Source: Metabacillus litoralis
GTDB taxonomy: Bacteria; Bacillota; Bacilli; Bacillales; Bacillaceae
Assembly: GCF_007994985.1 (NCBI RefSeq)
Contig: NZ_VOQF01000005.1
Location: 124,001-188,000 of the forward strand
Direction: 5' to 3'
Length of the DNA stretch: 64,000 nt
The notes beneath the pieces are model-generated. The model searched no databases and was not told the DNA's origin. It saw only the letters and a list, made by a program, of their open reading frames with translations. Position 1 is the first letter of the stretch. Every line of letters begins with the position of its first letter. The translations under genes were made by a program, and so were the position numbers. This document shows positions 46,426 through 55,680 of the stretch, one piece after another.

Positions 46426-46742
46426 ATTGCAGCCTGCTCGAGGTGTGGAAAAGAAACACGTTTTAGCCATAAAGAGTGTTAAGTAAATAAGAGCTAACTT
46501 ACTTTTACTAAAAATATTAAAGATTTAGTTAGCCTTAAGTGAATTTTTTAATAAAGAACCCCTTTAATTAGTCCAATTTTAATAAATAGCTATATTCATA
46601 GAAATAATGGATGGATTTCGTTGAACAGCCTACTTTTTCTTAAAAAATTTCAGTTAGTCCAAAGAGCCCTTTTAAATGAAAAGCCCTTTGATTAGTCAAA
46701 AAGCATTTACCAATAAATATTACATTGATTTTGCAGCACAAC

Positions 46743-46773
46743 AAAAAAACTAGCGAATTCATATCCGCTAGTT
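46743..46773 (-). terminator. rho-independent terminator of the TetR gene
   Basis: On the minus strand AACTAGCG pairs with CGCTAGTT (plus positions 46748-46755 and 46766-46773), then seven T. Confidence 0.88.
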
Positions 46774-46779
46774 ACTTGC

Positions 46780-47625
46780 TCAAAGTTCGAAATAGTCTTT
46801 AATCTGATTTCGTAATGATCGCAGTTGCGATTTTTCGGGTATGTTGTTGATCATTCCTTGGATAACTGGGAGTCTAGGTTTATCTTTTTTGAGTTCTTCT
46901 TCGATCACTTCAAGTGTGATTGATAAATTTTCATCCTCTGTTTCTGAGATTGCTTTTGCTAGCTGTTGAAGCAGTGCATCTTTACTAGAAGTGATCAGTG
47001 GTTCTGAGTGCTTTGTGATCCAATCTAATGTAATAATTGGTTCTTCTTTAGATACTTTGTAGCCAGATGCTAAGTCATCCATTCGGTTCATGATATAGAT
47101 TGATAGCTTTCTTACATCAATGGATGATTGTTCGAAAATAATTAACTTTAGATAAGACTGTATGATTCCTTGAAGGATGATGTTTAAGTCATACATATAG
47201 GCACTAATTGAGGTACCATATAGTCTTGTAAGTGATTGGTGATAGAGACTTCCGATTTCGTAGCCCATTTTTCGGATGAAATCTTCTACCTCTGTATTAA
47301 TCGGTGTTGTTTGCTCTCTAAATTGCATAATAATAAAATCTTTGTGTCTATTGATTTCTTCAAATTGGATTGTAAGCTGATTTATGAATGCCTCTCGAGG
47401 ATCTACACCTTCTATATCGATGGAGTCAATTTTTGATTTTATCATATTAAATTGGTACTTAAAGGCTGCAAGTAGTAAAGCATCTTTAGATTTAAAGTGA
47501 AGATAAAATGCTCCTTTAGACATTCCGCATGCATCAACAATTTCTTGAATAGATGTTGTTGAGTAGCCCTTTTTAGCAAATAATCTGCTACCTGCTTCGA
47601 TGATCATTTTTTCTTTAGCATTCAT
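46780..47625 (-). CDS. yerO: TetR-family repressor divergent from swrC (YerO-like)
   Basis: 281 residues, long for TetR. Residues 1-60 form the DNA-binding domain (AGSRLFAKKGYSTTSIQEIV, MSKGAFYLHFKSKDALLLAA). The remaining 220 residues are a helical ligand/dimer domain without recognisable motif. In B. subtilis yerO stands divergently beside swrC (yerP). Here two matching 14-base palindromes lie at the swrC promoter, so repression of the pump until a surfactant-like ligand binds is inferred. Ribosome site AAGGAGA precedes ATG. A MITE-like element lies directly upstream in its leader. Confidence 0.82.
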   Translation of the reverse strand: MNAKEKMIIEAGSRLFAKKGYSTTSIQEIVDACGMSKGAFYLHFKSKDALLLAAFKYQFNMIKSKIDSIDIEGVDPREAFINQLTIQFEEINRHKDFIIMQFREQTTPINTEVEDFIRKMGYEIGSLYHQSLTRLYGTSISAYMYDLNIILQGIIQSYLKLIIFEQSSIDVRKLSIYIMNRMDDLASGYKVSKEEPIITLDWITKHSEPLITSSKDALLQQLAKAISETEDENLSITLEVIEEELKKDKPRLPVIQGMINNIPEKSQLRSLRNQIKDYFEL

Positions 47626-47641
47626 GACAATCTCCTTTTAA

Positions 47642-47804
47642 GGATATTTACGTAGATTTTGTTGCATTTAGAAATCTAAAAGTAATAGCACTGTATATAG
47701 TTTTGTGGCATCTTTTCTTTCTAAAAATCGTTTCTTTTATAAGATAAAAGATTGTTTCTAACAAATTATGAGGTCTATTATCAACAATACTTCAGAAAAG
47801 ATCC
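47642..47804 (-). mobile_element. MITE-like element M3 (163 bp) in the 5' leader of the TetR gene
   Basis: Ends GGAT (47642) and ATCC (47801-47804) replace the usual GGCT/AGCC but remain complementary. Internal sequence aligns with M4 (GGCATCTTTTCTT, TTTTATAAGATAAAA). Flanking octamers CCTTTTAA (47634-47641) and CCTATTAA (47805-47812) match at 7 of 8 positions, a likely target duplication. The left octamer is directly adjacent to the ribosome site. Confidence 0.75.
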
Positions 47805-47923
47805 CCTATTAAAGCTTATCTATTTTAGTACCATTTATCTATCTGTTGTCACCTCTTTTTTGTAATTCATGACCATTCGTTCACAATTTACAAAAAGTTA
47901 ATATGGTATTTACGATATATTCA

Positions 47924-47952
47924 TTGACGAATGACCGACTAGTCATTTATAT
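47924..47952 (+). promoter_or_regulatory. Sigma-A promoter of swrC
   Basis: TTGACG (47924-47929), 17-base spacer, TTATAT (47947-47952). Operator 1 occupies the spacer. Confidence 0.7.
47932..47945 (+). promoter_or_regulatory. TetR-type operator 1
   Basis: TGACCGACTAGTCA, an inverted repeat TGAC-N6-GTCA between the -35 and -10 boxes; binding would exclude polymerase. Confidence 0.78.
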
Positions 47953-47964
47953 TATTATATATTG

Positions 47965-47978
47965 TGACCTAGTAGTCA
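47965..47978 (+). promoter_or_regulatory. TetR-type operator 2
   Basis: TGACCTAGTAGTCA shares TGACC and TAGTCA-type ends with operator 1. The sites are 33 bases apart, about three helical turns, so both face the same side of the DNA. Confidence 0.75.
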
Positions 47979-48005
47979 ATGATATTCGAAAAAACGGAGG
48001 GTAAT

Positions 48006-51000
48006 ATGAATAGCTTAATTAATTTTGTGCTTAAAAACAAGTTTGCAGTATGGCTGCTTACGATAATTGTATCTGTAGCCGGTTTATATTCTGGAATGAA
48101 TATGAAGTTAGAAACAATCCCTAATATTACTACCCCAATTATCTCTGTTACAACCGTTTATCCAGGTGCAACTCCCCAAGAGGTAGCAGATAACGTAACA
48201 GAACCAATTGAACAAACAGTATCAAATTTAAATGGAGTGAGCGTTGTTAGTTCAAATTCATTCCAAAATGCATCATCCATTCAAATTGAATATGGATTTG
48301 AAAAGGATATGGATGAAGCAGAAGATGAGTTAAATAGTATTTTAGCAAAGCTTGAATTACCAGAGGGTACTAATGATCCTTCTGTTTCAAGAATTAGCTT
48401 AAATGCATTTCCTATCGTAGCATTAAGTATTGCTAATGATGATTTATCACTTGCAGAGCTTACAACAGAAGTAGAAGATAAAATTCTTCCAGCATTAAAA
48501 GGTGTTGATGGAGTTTCATCAGTTCAAGTTTCTGGTCAACAAGTGGAGGAAATAGAGTTTTCTTTTAATGAAGAGAAAATGAAAGAATATGGTCTTGATG
48601 AAGAAACTGTACAAAACATCATTAAAGGCGCAGATGTAAGTTTTCCTCTAGGATTATATACATTAGATGATACAGAGAAATCTGTTGTTGTTGATGGAAA
48701 TATTACAAACTTAGAAGATTTGCAAAACCTAGAAATACCTGTTATACCTTCAGCTGGTGCAGCACAGCAAGGAATGATGCCTAGTGAGCAACAAGCTGGT
48801 ATGACTGGTCAGTCACAAGCTGGTGCAGAAGCTGCTAATCAAGCACAAGCACCTCAATCAATTGAATTACCAACTGTTAAGTTATCAGAAATTGCGAACA
48901 TTGAATTAGTTGGAAAAGCAGAATCTATTTCAAGAACAAATGGTAAAGAAGCAATTGGAATTCAAATTGTGAAATCTGCTGATGCAAACACGGTTGATGT
49001 GGCAAAAGAAGTAGCAGCAGAGTTAGCTGATTTTGAAGAAGAGATGTCAGGCTTAGACGTTGTGTATACACTAGATCAAGCAACGCCGATCGAAGAATCT
49101 GTTCATACAATGTTAAGTAAAGCGTTATTTGGAGCTCTTTTTGCAGTTGTGATTATTCTCTTATTTTTAAGAGATATTAAATCAACATTAATTTCAATCA
49201 TCTCAATACCGTTATCACTATTAATCGCGATTGTTCTTTTAAACCAAATGGATATCACGCTTAATATGATGACATTAGGGGCAATGACAGTTGCTATCGG
49301 CCGTGTTGTTGATGACTCGATCGTAGTTATAGAAAATATCTATAGAAGAATGTCTCTAAAAGGTGAAGTATTAAAAGGAAAAGCACTTGTTCGTGAAGCA
49401 ACGAAGGAAATGTTTATACCGATTATGTCTTCAACGATCGTTACAATTGCGGTATTCCTTCCATTAGCATTAGTAAAAGGAATGATTGGTGAGTTATTCT
49501 TACCATTTGCTTTAACAATGGTATTTGCGCTATTAGCATCATTATTAGTAGCCGTAACAATTGTACCAATGATGGCACATAGCTTATTTAAGAAAAATTT
49601 ATATGGTGAAGGCAAACAGCTGAAACAACATGATGATAAACCTGGAAAGCTTGCGGGGGCTTATCGAAAGATTTTAGAATGGACCTTAAATCATAAAATT
49701 ATTACATCAGCGATTGCGATTTTAATGCTAGTTGGAAGCTTATTCTTAGTGCCGGTTATTGGTGTTAGTTTCTTATCATCTGAAGAAGAAAAGATGATGA
49801 TGGTTACCTACAAACCAGAGCCTGGTGAAACAAGAGAACAAGCAGAAGAAATGACAGAAGTTGCAGAGAAATTCTTCCTAGATCGTGAACGTGAACATGT
49901 GAAAACAGTTCAGTTTTCTTTAGGAAGTGAAAATCCAATGAATCCTGGTGATACAAATAGTGCTTTATTCTTTGTAGAGTATGAAGATGACACACCAAAC
50001 TTTACTGAAGAAAAAGAAAAGGTTATTGCAGATTTAACAGAAGAAGCATCTGGTGGTGGAGAATGGGCTTCACAAGACTTTGCATCTGCTGGAGCTAGCA
50101 ATGCAATCACAATGTTTGTTTATGGTAATAGCATCGAAGACATTACACCTGTAGTTAATGACATTGAAGACATTATGAAAGATAATGACAATCTAAAAAA
50201 TGTTGAAACAAGTATGTCTGAAACATATGAAGAGTACACATTTGTGGCAAATCAAGAGGAATTAAGCAAGCTTGGTTTATCAGCAGCACAAATTGGGATG
50301 GAGCTAAGTCCGACAAGAGAGCGTCCTGTTTTAACTAAGATTGAAAAAGACGGAGAAGAAGTAAATGTCTATCTTCAAGTGGAAGAAGAAGAATACGAAT
50401 CTGTTGATGATTTAACAGAAAAAACAATTACCTCACCGTTAGGTCAAACAGTAAAAATTGGTGATGTTGTCGAAGTGAAAGAAGGCGAAACATCTAATAC
50501 TGTAACAAGACGTGATGGTAAAATTTACGTTCAAGTTTCAGGAGAAATTAAAACAGATGATGTTGCTAAGGTTTCATCTGATGTACAAACAAAGGTTAGC
50601 GATTTAGATATAGATTCATCTATTGAAGTGAATATGGGTGGAGTAACGGAAGATATCCAAGAATCATTTACTCAATTAGGATTAGCGATGCTTGCAGCAA
50701 TTGCAATTGTATACCTTATCCTTGTTATAACATTTGGTGGCGGATTAGCACCACTTGCGATTCTGTTCTCACTTCCATTTACAATCATTGGAGCACTTGT
50801 AGGATTATTGATTGCAGGTGAAACATTGAGTGTGAATGCAATGATTGGTGCGTTAATGCTAATCGGTATTGTTGTAACAAATGCGATTGTATTAATTGAC
50901 CGCGTTATTCATAAAGAAAAAGAAGGCTTAAGTACACGTGAAGCATTGCTAGAAGCGGGTACAACTCGATTACGTCCTATCCTTATGACAGCTATTGCAA

Positions 51001-51185
51001 CAATTGGAGCGTTAATTCCATTAGCTCTAGGTCTTGAAGGAAGTGGAATGATCTCTAAAGGTCTAGGTGTAACAGTAATCGGTGGTCTTACAAGTTCAAC
51101 ATTGTTAACACTTGTCATTGTACCGATCGTGTATGAAATGCTTAGTAAATTTAGAAAAAACAAATCATTAGTTGAAGAAGAATAA
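48006..51185 (+). CDS. swrC: RND-family efflux pump SwrC
   Basis: 1059 residues from ATG 48006 with GGAGG (47996-48000) upstream; the in-frame ATG at 47979 abuts operator 2 and lacks a site. Single N-terminal helix, large extracellular loop (about 35-335) with an unusual Gln/Ala/Met-rich stretch near residues 250-285, then membrane block TM2-6, second loop, and TM8-12 (acriflavin-resistance family: VYPGATPQEVADNVTEPIE; GRVVDDSIVVIENIYRRM; LIGIVVTNAIVLIDR). In B. subtilis SwrC exports surfactin and is needed for swarming. No membrane-fusion or outer-membrane partner is encoded, as usual in Gram-positives. Confidence 0.92.
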   Translation: MNSLINFVLKNKFAVWLLTIIVSVAGLYSGMNMKLETIPNITTPIISVTTVYPGATPQEVADNVTEPIEQTVSNLNGVSVVSSNSFQNASSIQIEYGFEKDMDEAEDELNSILAKLELPEGTNDPSVSRISLNAFPIVALSIANDDLSLAELTTEVEDKILPALKGVDGVSSVQVSGQQVEEIEFSFNEEKMKEYGLDEETVQNIIKGADVSFPLGLYTLDDTEKSVVVDGNITNLEDLQNLEIPVIPSAGAAQQGMMPSEQQAGMTGQSQAGAEAANQAQAPQSIELPTVKLSEIANIELVGKAESISRTNGKEAIGIQIVKSADANTVDVAKEVAAELADFEEEMSGLDVVYTLDQATPIEESVHTMLSKALFGALFAVVIILLFLRDIKSTLISIISIPLSLLIAIVLLNQMDITLNMMTLGAMTVAIGRVVDDSIVVIENIYRRMSLKGEVLKGKALVREATKEMFIPIMSSTIVTIAVFLPLALVKGMIGELFLPFALTMVFALLASLLVAVTIVPMMAHSLFKKNLYGEGKQLKQHDDKPGKLAGAYRKILEWTLNHKIITSAIAILMLVGSLFLVPVIGVSFLSSEEEKMMMVTYKPEPGETREQAEEMTEVAEKFFLDREREHVKTVQFSLGSENPMNPGDTNSALFFVEYEDDTPNFTEEKEKVIADLTEEASGGGEWASQDFASAGASNAITMFVYGNSIEDITPVVNDIEDIMKDNDNLKNVETSMSETYEEYTFVANQEELSKLGLSAAQIGMELSPTRERPVLTKIEKDGEEVNVYLQVEEEEYESVDDLTEKTITSPLGQTVKIGDVVEVKEGETSNTVTRRDGKIYVQVSGEIKTDDVAKVSSDVQTKVSDLDIDSSIEVNMGGVTEDIQESFTQLGLAMLAAIAIVYLILVITFGGGLAPLAILFSLPFTIIGALVGLLIAGETLSVNAMIGALMLIGIVVTNAIVLIDRVIHKEKEGLSTREALLEAGTTRLRPILMTAIATIGALIPLALGLEGSGMISKGLGVTVIGGLTSSTLLTLVIVPIVYEMLSKFRKNKSLVEEE

Positions 51186-51195
51186 ACAATGCAGG

Positions 51196-51219
51196 CCTGA
51201 CAATTGTCAGGTCTTTTTT
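51196..51219 (+). terminator. rho-independent terminator of swrC
   Basis: CCTGACAATTGTCAGG (51196-51211) is a perfect palindrome followed by a T-run. Confidence 0.85.
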
Positions 51220-51316
51220 TTGTGTTTGAAAAAAATATCGTCTCCTTTGTTCAACTAACTAGCACTCGGCATATTAGCATAATCAAAATATAGTGAAAAA
51301 CATGACAAAAAAGGTA

Positions 51317-51345
51317 TTGCCTCAACTATTCAATGATGGTAATAT
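51317..51345 (+). promoter_or_regulatory. Sigma-A promoter of the ppsR-ppdK pair
   Basis: TTGCCT (51317-51322), 17-base spacer, extended -10 TGGTAATAT (TAATAT 51340-51345). Confidence 0.7.
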
Positions 51346-51416
51346 AAAAATCAACTAAATAGTATAACACATTAATATTATTGTATAACTTATTATTGGG
51401 TGTATGGAGGTTTAAT

Positions 51417-52223
51417 GTGACGAAAACTGTATATGTTGTGTCTGATTCAGTTGGAGAAACAGCTGAGTTATTAGTAAAAGCTGTAGCAAGCCAGTTTAAT
51501 GGTGGAGTAGTTGAGATTCAGCATTTTTCATATGTACAGAATATTGAAGATCTGGAACTAATACTTACTCAAGCGAAAAATAATGATGCGATTATCGCAT
51601 ATACGATTGTTGTTCCGTTTTTAAAGCAATTTCTTGATGAAAAAGCTAAAGAAGAAGGAATTTTCGCTGTGGATTTACTGAATCCCCTTATGCAGGCTTT
51701 TCGTGCAAAGTTTAATAGTGAACCAAAAAGTGAACCTGGCTTAATGAGAAAATTAGATGAAAACTATTTTAGAAGAGTTGAAGCAATTGAGTTTGCTGTT
51801 AAGTATGATGATGGTCAAGATGTAAGAGGAATTAGACATGCAGATATTGTTTTAATCGGTGTTTCGCGGACTTCAAAGACACCGCTTTCAATGTATTTGG
51901 CTAACAAGATATTTAAGGTTGCCAATGTTCCGTTAGTTCCAGAAATCGCTCCACCTGAAGAACTGTTCAACATACCAAAAAACAAATGCGTTGGTTTAGT
52001 TATTACACCAAATAAATTGAATGAAATCCGCATCGAACGACTGAAAAATTTAGGTTTAACAGCACAAGCTAATTATGCGAATTTAGGTCGTATTCTTGAA
52101 GAGTTGGATTATGCTGAAAAAATTATGAAGCGCATAGGCTGTCCTGTTATTAATGTTTCGAATAAAGCTGTTGAAGAAACAGCTGATGTTATATTAGCGA
52201 TGTTCAAAAAGAGAGGGGTATGA
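51417..52223 (+). CDS. ppsR: Pyruvate phosphate dikinase regulatory protein (PPDK kinase/phosphorylase)
   Basis: 268 residues from GTG 51417 with GGAGG (51406-51410) 6 bases upstream. DUF299 family: N-terminal VYVVSDSVGETAELLVKAVA, P-loop-like IGVSRTSKTPLSMYLA near residue 150, and C-terminal RIGCPVINVSNKAVEETA. Family members reversibly phosphorylate the active-site threonine of PPDK or PEP synthase. ppdK follows after 4 bases, which fixes the likely substrate. B. subtilis YqfL is the homologue. Confidence 0.93.
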   Translation: MTKTVYVVSDSVGETAELLVKAVASQFNGGVVEIQHFSYVQNIEDLELILTQAKNNDAIIAYTIVVPFLKQFLDEKAKEEGIFAVDLLNPLMQAFRAKFNSEPKSEPGLMRKLDENYFRRVEAIEFAVKYDDGQDVRGIRHADIVLIGVSRTSKTPLSMYLANKIFKVANVPLVPEIAPPEELFNIPKNKCVGLVITPNKLNEIRIERLKNLGLTAQANYANLGRILEELDYAEKIMKRIGCPVINVSNKAVEETADVILAMFKKRGV

Positions 52224-52227
52224 CTTG

Positions 52228-54897
52228 ATGAATAAATTTGTTTATATGTTTAATGAAGGAAACAGTAATCAAAAAGAGCTTTTAGGAGGAAAGGGTGCCA
52301 ACCTGGCTGAAATGACTAGAATTGGTTTACCTGTTCCATTTGGCTTTACTATATCAACGAAGGCATGCCTTTCTTATTATGAACTTGGTCAATCTACTTC
52401 AGTAGAATTAGAGTTTCAAATCTTAGAAGCTCTTAAAAAGCTAGAAAAAGAAACAGAAAAAAAACTTGGTGATCCAACAAACCCTTTGTTGGTTTCTGTA
52501 AGATCTGGTGCCGTTCATTCCATGCCAGGAATGATGGATACGGTTTTGAATCTAGGAATGAATGATGAAACAGCCCAAGGATTAGCACAGTTAACAAATA
52601 ATCCTCGTTTTGCATTTGATTGCTACAGAAGATTTATTCAGATGTTTAGTGATGTTGTACTAAAGGTAGATGCTTTTTATTTTGAACAGTGTGTGGAAGA
52701 AACAAGAGAGGAAAAAGGGTATAGATCAGATCCTGAAATGTCTGCAGATGACTGGAAGGAAGTTATTGAGAAATACAAGGGAATTGTGAAAAAACATTGT
52801 AAAAGAATGTTTCCTCAAGATCCTAAGGAGCAGTTATTTCTTGCGATAAATGCCGTGTTTGATTCTTGGAATAATCAACGTGCTGTCGTTTATCGCCGTC
52901 TCCAAAATATCCCAGGTGACTTAGGTACTGCTGTTAACATCCAAAGTATGGTTTTTGGTAATATGGGCAATGATTCTGGAACTGGTGTTGCTTTTACTCG
53001 TAATCCTTCCACAGGTGAAGCAAAGCTTTATGGAGAATACTTAATTAACGCACAAGGTGAAGATGTTGTTGCAGGCATTCGAACTCCTCAACCAATTGCT
53101 ACTTTACAAGATGAAATGCCTACTGTTTATCAGCAATTCATCGATACATCTGAGTTACTTGAAACGCATTATAAAGATATGCAAGATATTGAATTTACAG
53201 TAGAACGTGGACAACTTTTTATTCTCCAAACTAGAACTGGCAAGAGAACTGCACAAGCAGCGATTCGAATTGCAGTTGAAATGGTAAAAGAAAACATCAT
53301 CTCTAAGCAGGAAGCTATTTTACGAGTGGATCCAGATCAATTAAATCAATTGCTTCATCGTCAAATAGATGACTCTACTGATAAAACACTACTTACAAAA
53401 GGGTTACCAGCTTCTCCTGGAGCGGCGACAGGTCAAGTTGTGTTTACGGCAGATGATGCAGAAAAGTTAACACACGATCATAAAAAGGTTATTCTTGTTC
53501 GACCAGAAACAACACCAGATGATATTCATGGAATGATTGCTTCACAAGCAACGGTGACTAGTCGTGGAGGGATGACTAGTCATGCTGCAGTTGTGGCAAG
53601 AGGAATGGGCAAGGCGTGTATTTGCGGATGTGAAGCTTTGTCTATTAATTTGAAGCAAAAGCACTTTTCAGTAGGAGATATTGTGATAAATGAAGGAGAC
53701 ATTATTACGGTTGACGGCTCTACTGGTGAAATTTTTTTAGGTGAAATAAAGATGATTGAGCCAGGGTTATCTGATGAGTTTCAATTATTATTAACATGGG
53801 CAGATGAAGAACGAAAGCTAGGAGTTCGAGCAAATGCGGATAATCCAGAAGATGCTAAAAAGGCTCTTGAATTTGGCGCGGGTGGAATCGGGCTTTGTCG
53901 AACAGAGCATATGTTTATGGATCCCAAGCGAATTCCAATTGTTCAGGAAATGATTTTGGCTGAAACGAATGAAGAGCGGAATAAAGCACTAGCTAAGCTG
54001 CTACCAATGCAACAAGAGGATTTTGAAGGAATCTTTGAAGCGATGAATGGAAATCCTGTAACAATTCGTTTGTTAGATCCGCCATTACATGAATTTTTAC
54101 CTGATAAAGATGAATTACTTGTAGAAGTTACAAAATTAAGGATGATTAACACACCTTCAACAGAGCTTAATGAAAAAGAAAGGCTTTTACGAAAGGTACG
54201 TCAATTGCACGAATTTAACCCAATGCTCGGACACAGAGGCTGTAGATTAGGTATGATTTTTCCTGAGATATATGTGATGCAAGCAAAAGCGATTTTTTAT
54301 GCGATTACAAAAGTAACTGCAAGAGGGTTCAAAGTAAAACCAGAAATTATGATTCCTTTGGTTGGACATGTAAATGAGTTAAAAGAAATGAGAAACCTAG
54401 TTCAAAGTGCAGAAATGCTAGTATCAGATGAAACAGGCCAATCATACTCTTATCTGATTGGCACAATGATAGAAGTACCACGGGCAGCATTAACTGCTGA
54501 TTCCATTGCAGAAGAAGCCGACTTTTTCTCTTTTGGTACAAATGACTTAACACAAACAACATTTGGATACAGTCGTGATGATGCAGAAGGCAAATTTCTT
54601 CAAGCCTATATTGACCAAAAAATACTCCAAGAAAACCCGTTTTCTACCCTTGATGTCGAAGGAGTTGGAAAGCTCGTTGAAACAGGTGTAAAGCTTGGAA
54701 AACAAACAAAACCGAGCTTGAAAACTGGCATTTGTGGAGAACATGGTGGAGAAAAGAAATCCATTCAATTTTGCCATGAAGTAGGCTTAGATTATGTTAG
54801 CTGCTCACCATACCGAGTCCCACTAGCTCGACTAGCAGCAGCACAAGCAAATATTCGGCATTCGCAGGTTGAACAAGCGCTCCAAGTTCAATTGTGA
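52228..54897 (+). CDS. ppdK: Pyruvate, phosphate dikinase
   Basis: 889 residues from ATG 52228 (GAGAGGGG at 52211-52218; TTG 52225 possible). It interconverts pyruvate, ATP and Pi with phosphoenolpyruvate, AMP and PPi. N-terminal ATP-grasp (GGKGANLAEMTRIGLPVPFG; VSVRSGAVHSMPGMMDTVLN), central swivelling His domain with GGMTSHAAVVARGMGKACIC near 446-465 (catalytic His; preceding Thr is the regulatory site of PpsR), C-terminal TIM barrel with GTNDLTQTTFG and CGEHGGEKKS. Its regulator is directly upstream. B. subtilis 168 lacks this enzyme, so it is a distinguishing metabolic gene. Confidence 0.96.
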   Translation: MNKFVYMFNEGNSNQKELLGGKGANLAEMTRIGLPVPFGFTISTKACLSYYELGQSTSVELEFQILEALKKLEKETEKKLGDPTNPLLVSVRSGAVHSMPGMMDTVLNLGMNDETAQGLAQLTNNPRFAFDCYRRFIQMFSDVVLKVDAFYFEQCVEETREEKGYRSDPEMSADDWKEVIEKYKGIVKKHCKRMFPQDPKEQLFLAINAVFDSWNNQRAVVYRRLQNIPGDLGTAVNIQSMVFGNMGNDSGTGVAFTRNPSTGEAKLYGEYLINAQGEDVVAGIRTPQPIATLQDEMPTVYQQFIDTSELLETHYKDMQDIEFTVERGQLFILQTRTGKRTAQAAIRIAVEMVKENIISKQEAILRVDPDQLNQLLHRQIDDSTDKTLLTKGLPASPGAATGQVVFTADDAEKLTHDHKKVILVRPETTPDDIHGMIASQATVTSRGGMTSHAAVVARGMGKACICGCEALSINLKQKHFSVGDIVINEGDIITVDGSTGEIFLGEIKMIEPGLSDEFQLLLTWADEERKLGVRANADNPEDAKKALEFGAGGIGLCRTEHMFMDPKRIPIVQEMILAETNEERNKALAKLLPMQQEDFEGIFEAMNGNPVTIRLLDPPLHEFLPDKDELLVEVTKLRMINTPSTELNEKERLLRKVRQLHEFNPMLGHRGCRLGMIFPEIYVMQAKAIFYAITKVTARGFKVKPEIMIPLVGHVNELKEMRNLVQSAEMLVSDETGQSYSYLIGTMIEVPRAALTADSIAEEADFFSFGTNDLTQTTFGYSRDDAEGKFLQAYIDQKILQENPFSTLDVEGVGKLVETGVKLGKQTKPSLKTGICGEHGGEKKSIQFCHEVGLDYVSCSPYRVPLARLAAAQANIRHSQVEQALQVQL

Positions 54898-55015
54898 TTT
54901 TGAAGAGAGATTTCTTTCGGCTTATTATGAACATTTAAACTGTGGAAATTTGCAAAGCTTGTAAAAACAGCCTTATATGTTCCGATTAGAGTGCAAAAAA
55001 GTAAATTAAAATAAG

Positions 55016-55046
55016 AATAAACGCGTGAATTCACGCGTTTATTTTT
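55016..55046 (+). terminator. rho-independent terminator after ppdK
   Basis: AATAAACGCGTGAA (55016-55029) and TTCACGCGTTTATT (55030-55043) form a perfect 28-base palindrome followed by TTT; it lies 120 bases after the stop. Confidence 0.8.
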
Positions 55047-55283
55047 ATTGATTTTACAACGTTTTAAACTACTTTCTCTAATTTTATAGCCATAACACAA
55101 TGTGTTGAACATTGAGCACTTATTTGGAAACAGGCTTAATTGGATTTTAGTATATAGATTATAAATGATTTTTAAGAGATTCAGTGAGAAGATACATCTA
55201 TTAAAAATAAATAAGAAGTAATATATAATTCCAATGGTCGAAATGAATTATTGATATCCACTATTAAGATAAACTTAGTGAAA

Positions 55284-55406
55284 TGTAGCGGAAGACACTC
55301 GACTCCTACGGGAATAGAGGAAAGGCTGAGACCCCGCAAGCGTAGCTGAGGAGACTCAGCTTCCTCCCCGTGGAAAGCGAGTGTCTGCAGCGCAATGGAA
55401 CGAACT
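55284..55406 (+). repeat. GC-rich hairpin repeat, copy D
   Basis: Outer arms GACACTCG (55294-55301) and CGAGTGTC (55378-55385); middle arms CCTACGGG and CCCGTGG, where A-T replaces the G-C pair of copy A; inner arms GCTGAG/CTCAGC. It lies in the 783-base gap between ppdK and the DUF47 gene; apart from this and the terminator, 55410-55680 shows nothing recognisable. Confidence 0.85.
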
Positions 55407-55680
55407 AGATTCTACGATTAACTACAATTTTTACCTCTTCAGTACTTTTCACAAAGGTTCCAACTCCAACCATAAAATCTCCTTAATAATTTCATAGCGA
55501 AATCCCATAAGATAAGCTACAATTCTATTAATCTTACTCGACTTTTCATCAGCAGCGTTTTGCTCGAAAATATAGGGTGATAAGGGGCACTACTTTCAAA
55601 AAAATCAGGATAGTAGTCATGTTTATTTCTTTTTGCACGTACTCTAATTACAGGACAAGTTGTTGATGGGGGAAAATGTT

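Larger units (their letters stand above)
45961..46605 (+). repeat. Tandem duplication of about 310 bp carrying arrays 4 and 5
   Basis: The block about 45961-46260 (leader, array and tail GATTGCAGCCTGCTCGAGGT ... TTTTAGCCATAAAGAGTG ... TAGTTAG) recurs at about 46288-46605 with scattered differences. Fragments of the tail (AAAGCCCTTTGATTAGTC) occur again at 46679-46698. The whole 886-base cls-yerO gap is made of this repeat structure plus two terminators; no gene is present. Confidence 0.88.

Noticed and set aside
45867-46470. Two minus-strand open frames (87 and 77 codons) in the duplicated array region
   Set aside because: They run through 20-base repeats that shift frame each unit, have no ribosome site, and share sequence only because of the DNA duplication.
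49800-50110. Minus-strand frames inside swrC, secA, mtlA and other large genes
   Set aside because: All lie wholly within well-supported genes, lack ribosome sites and show no recognisable protein pattern.
54919-54972. 54-base GGCT...AGCC segment after ppdK as another MITE-like element
   Set aside because: Only the ends resemble the family; it lacks the internal blocks and a target duplication. It may be a deletion remnant but support is thin.
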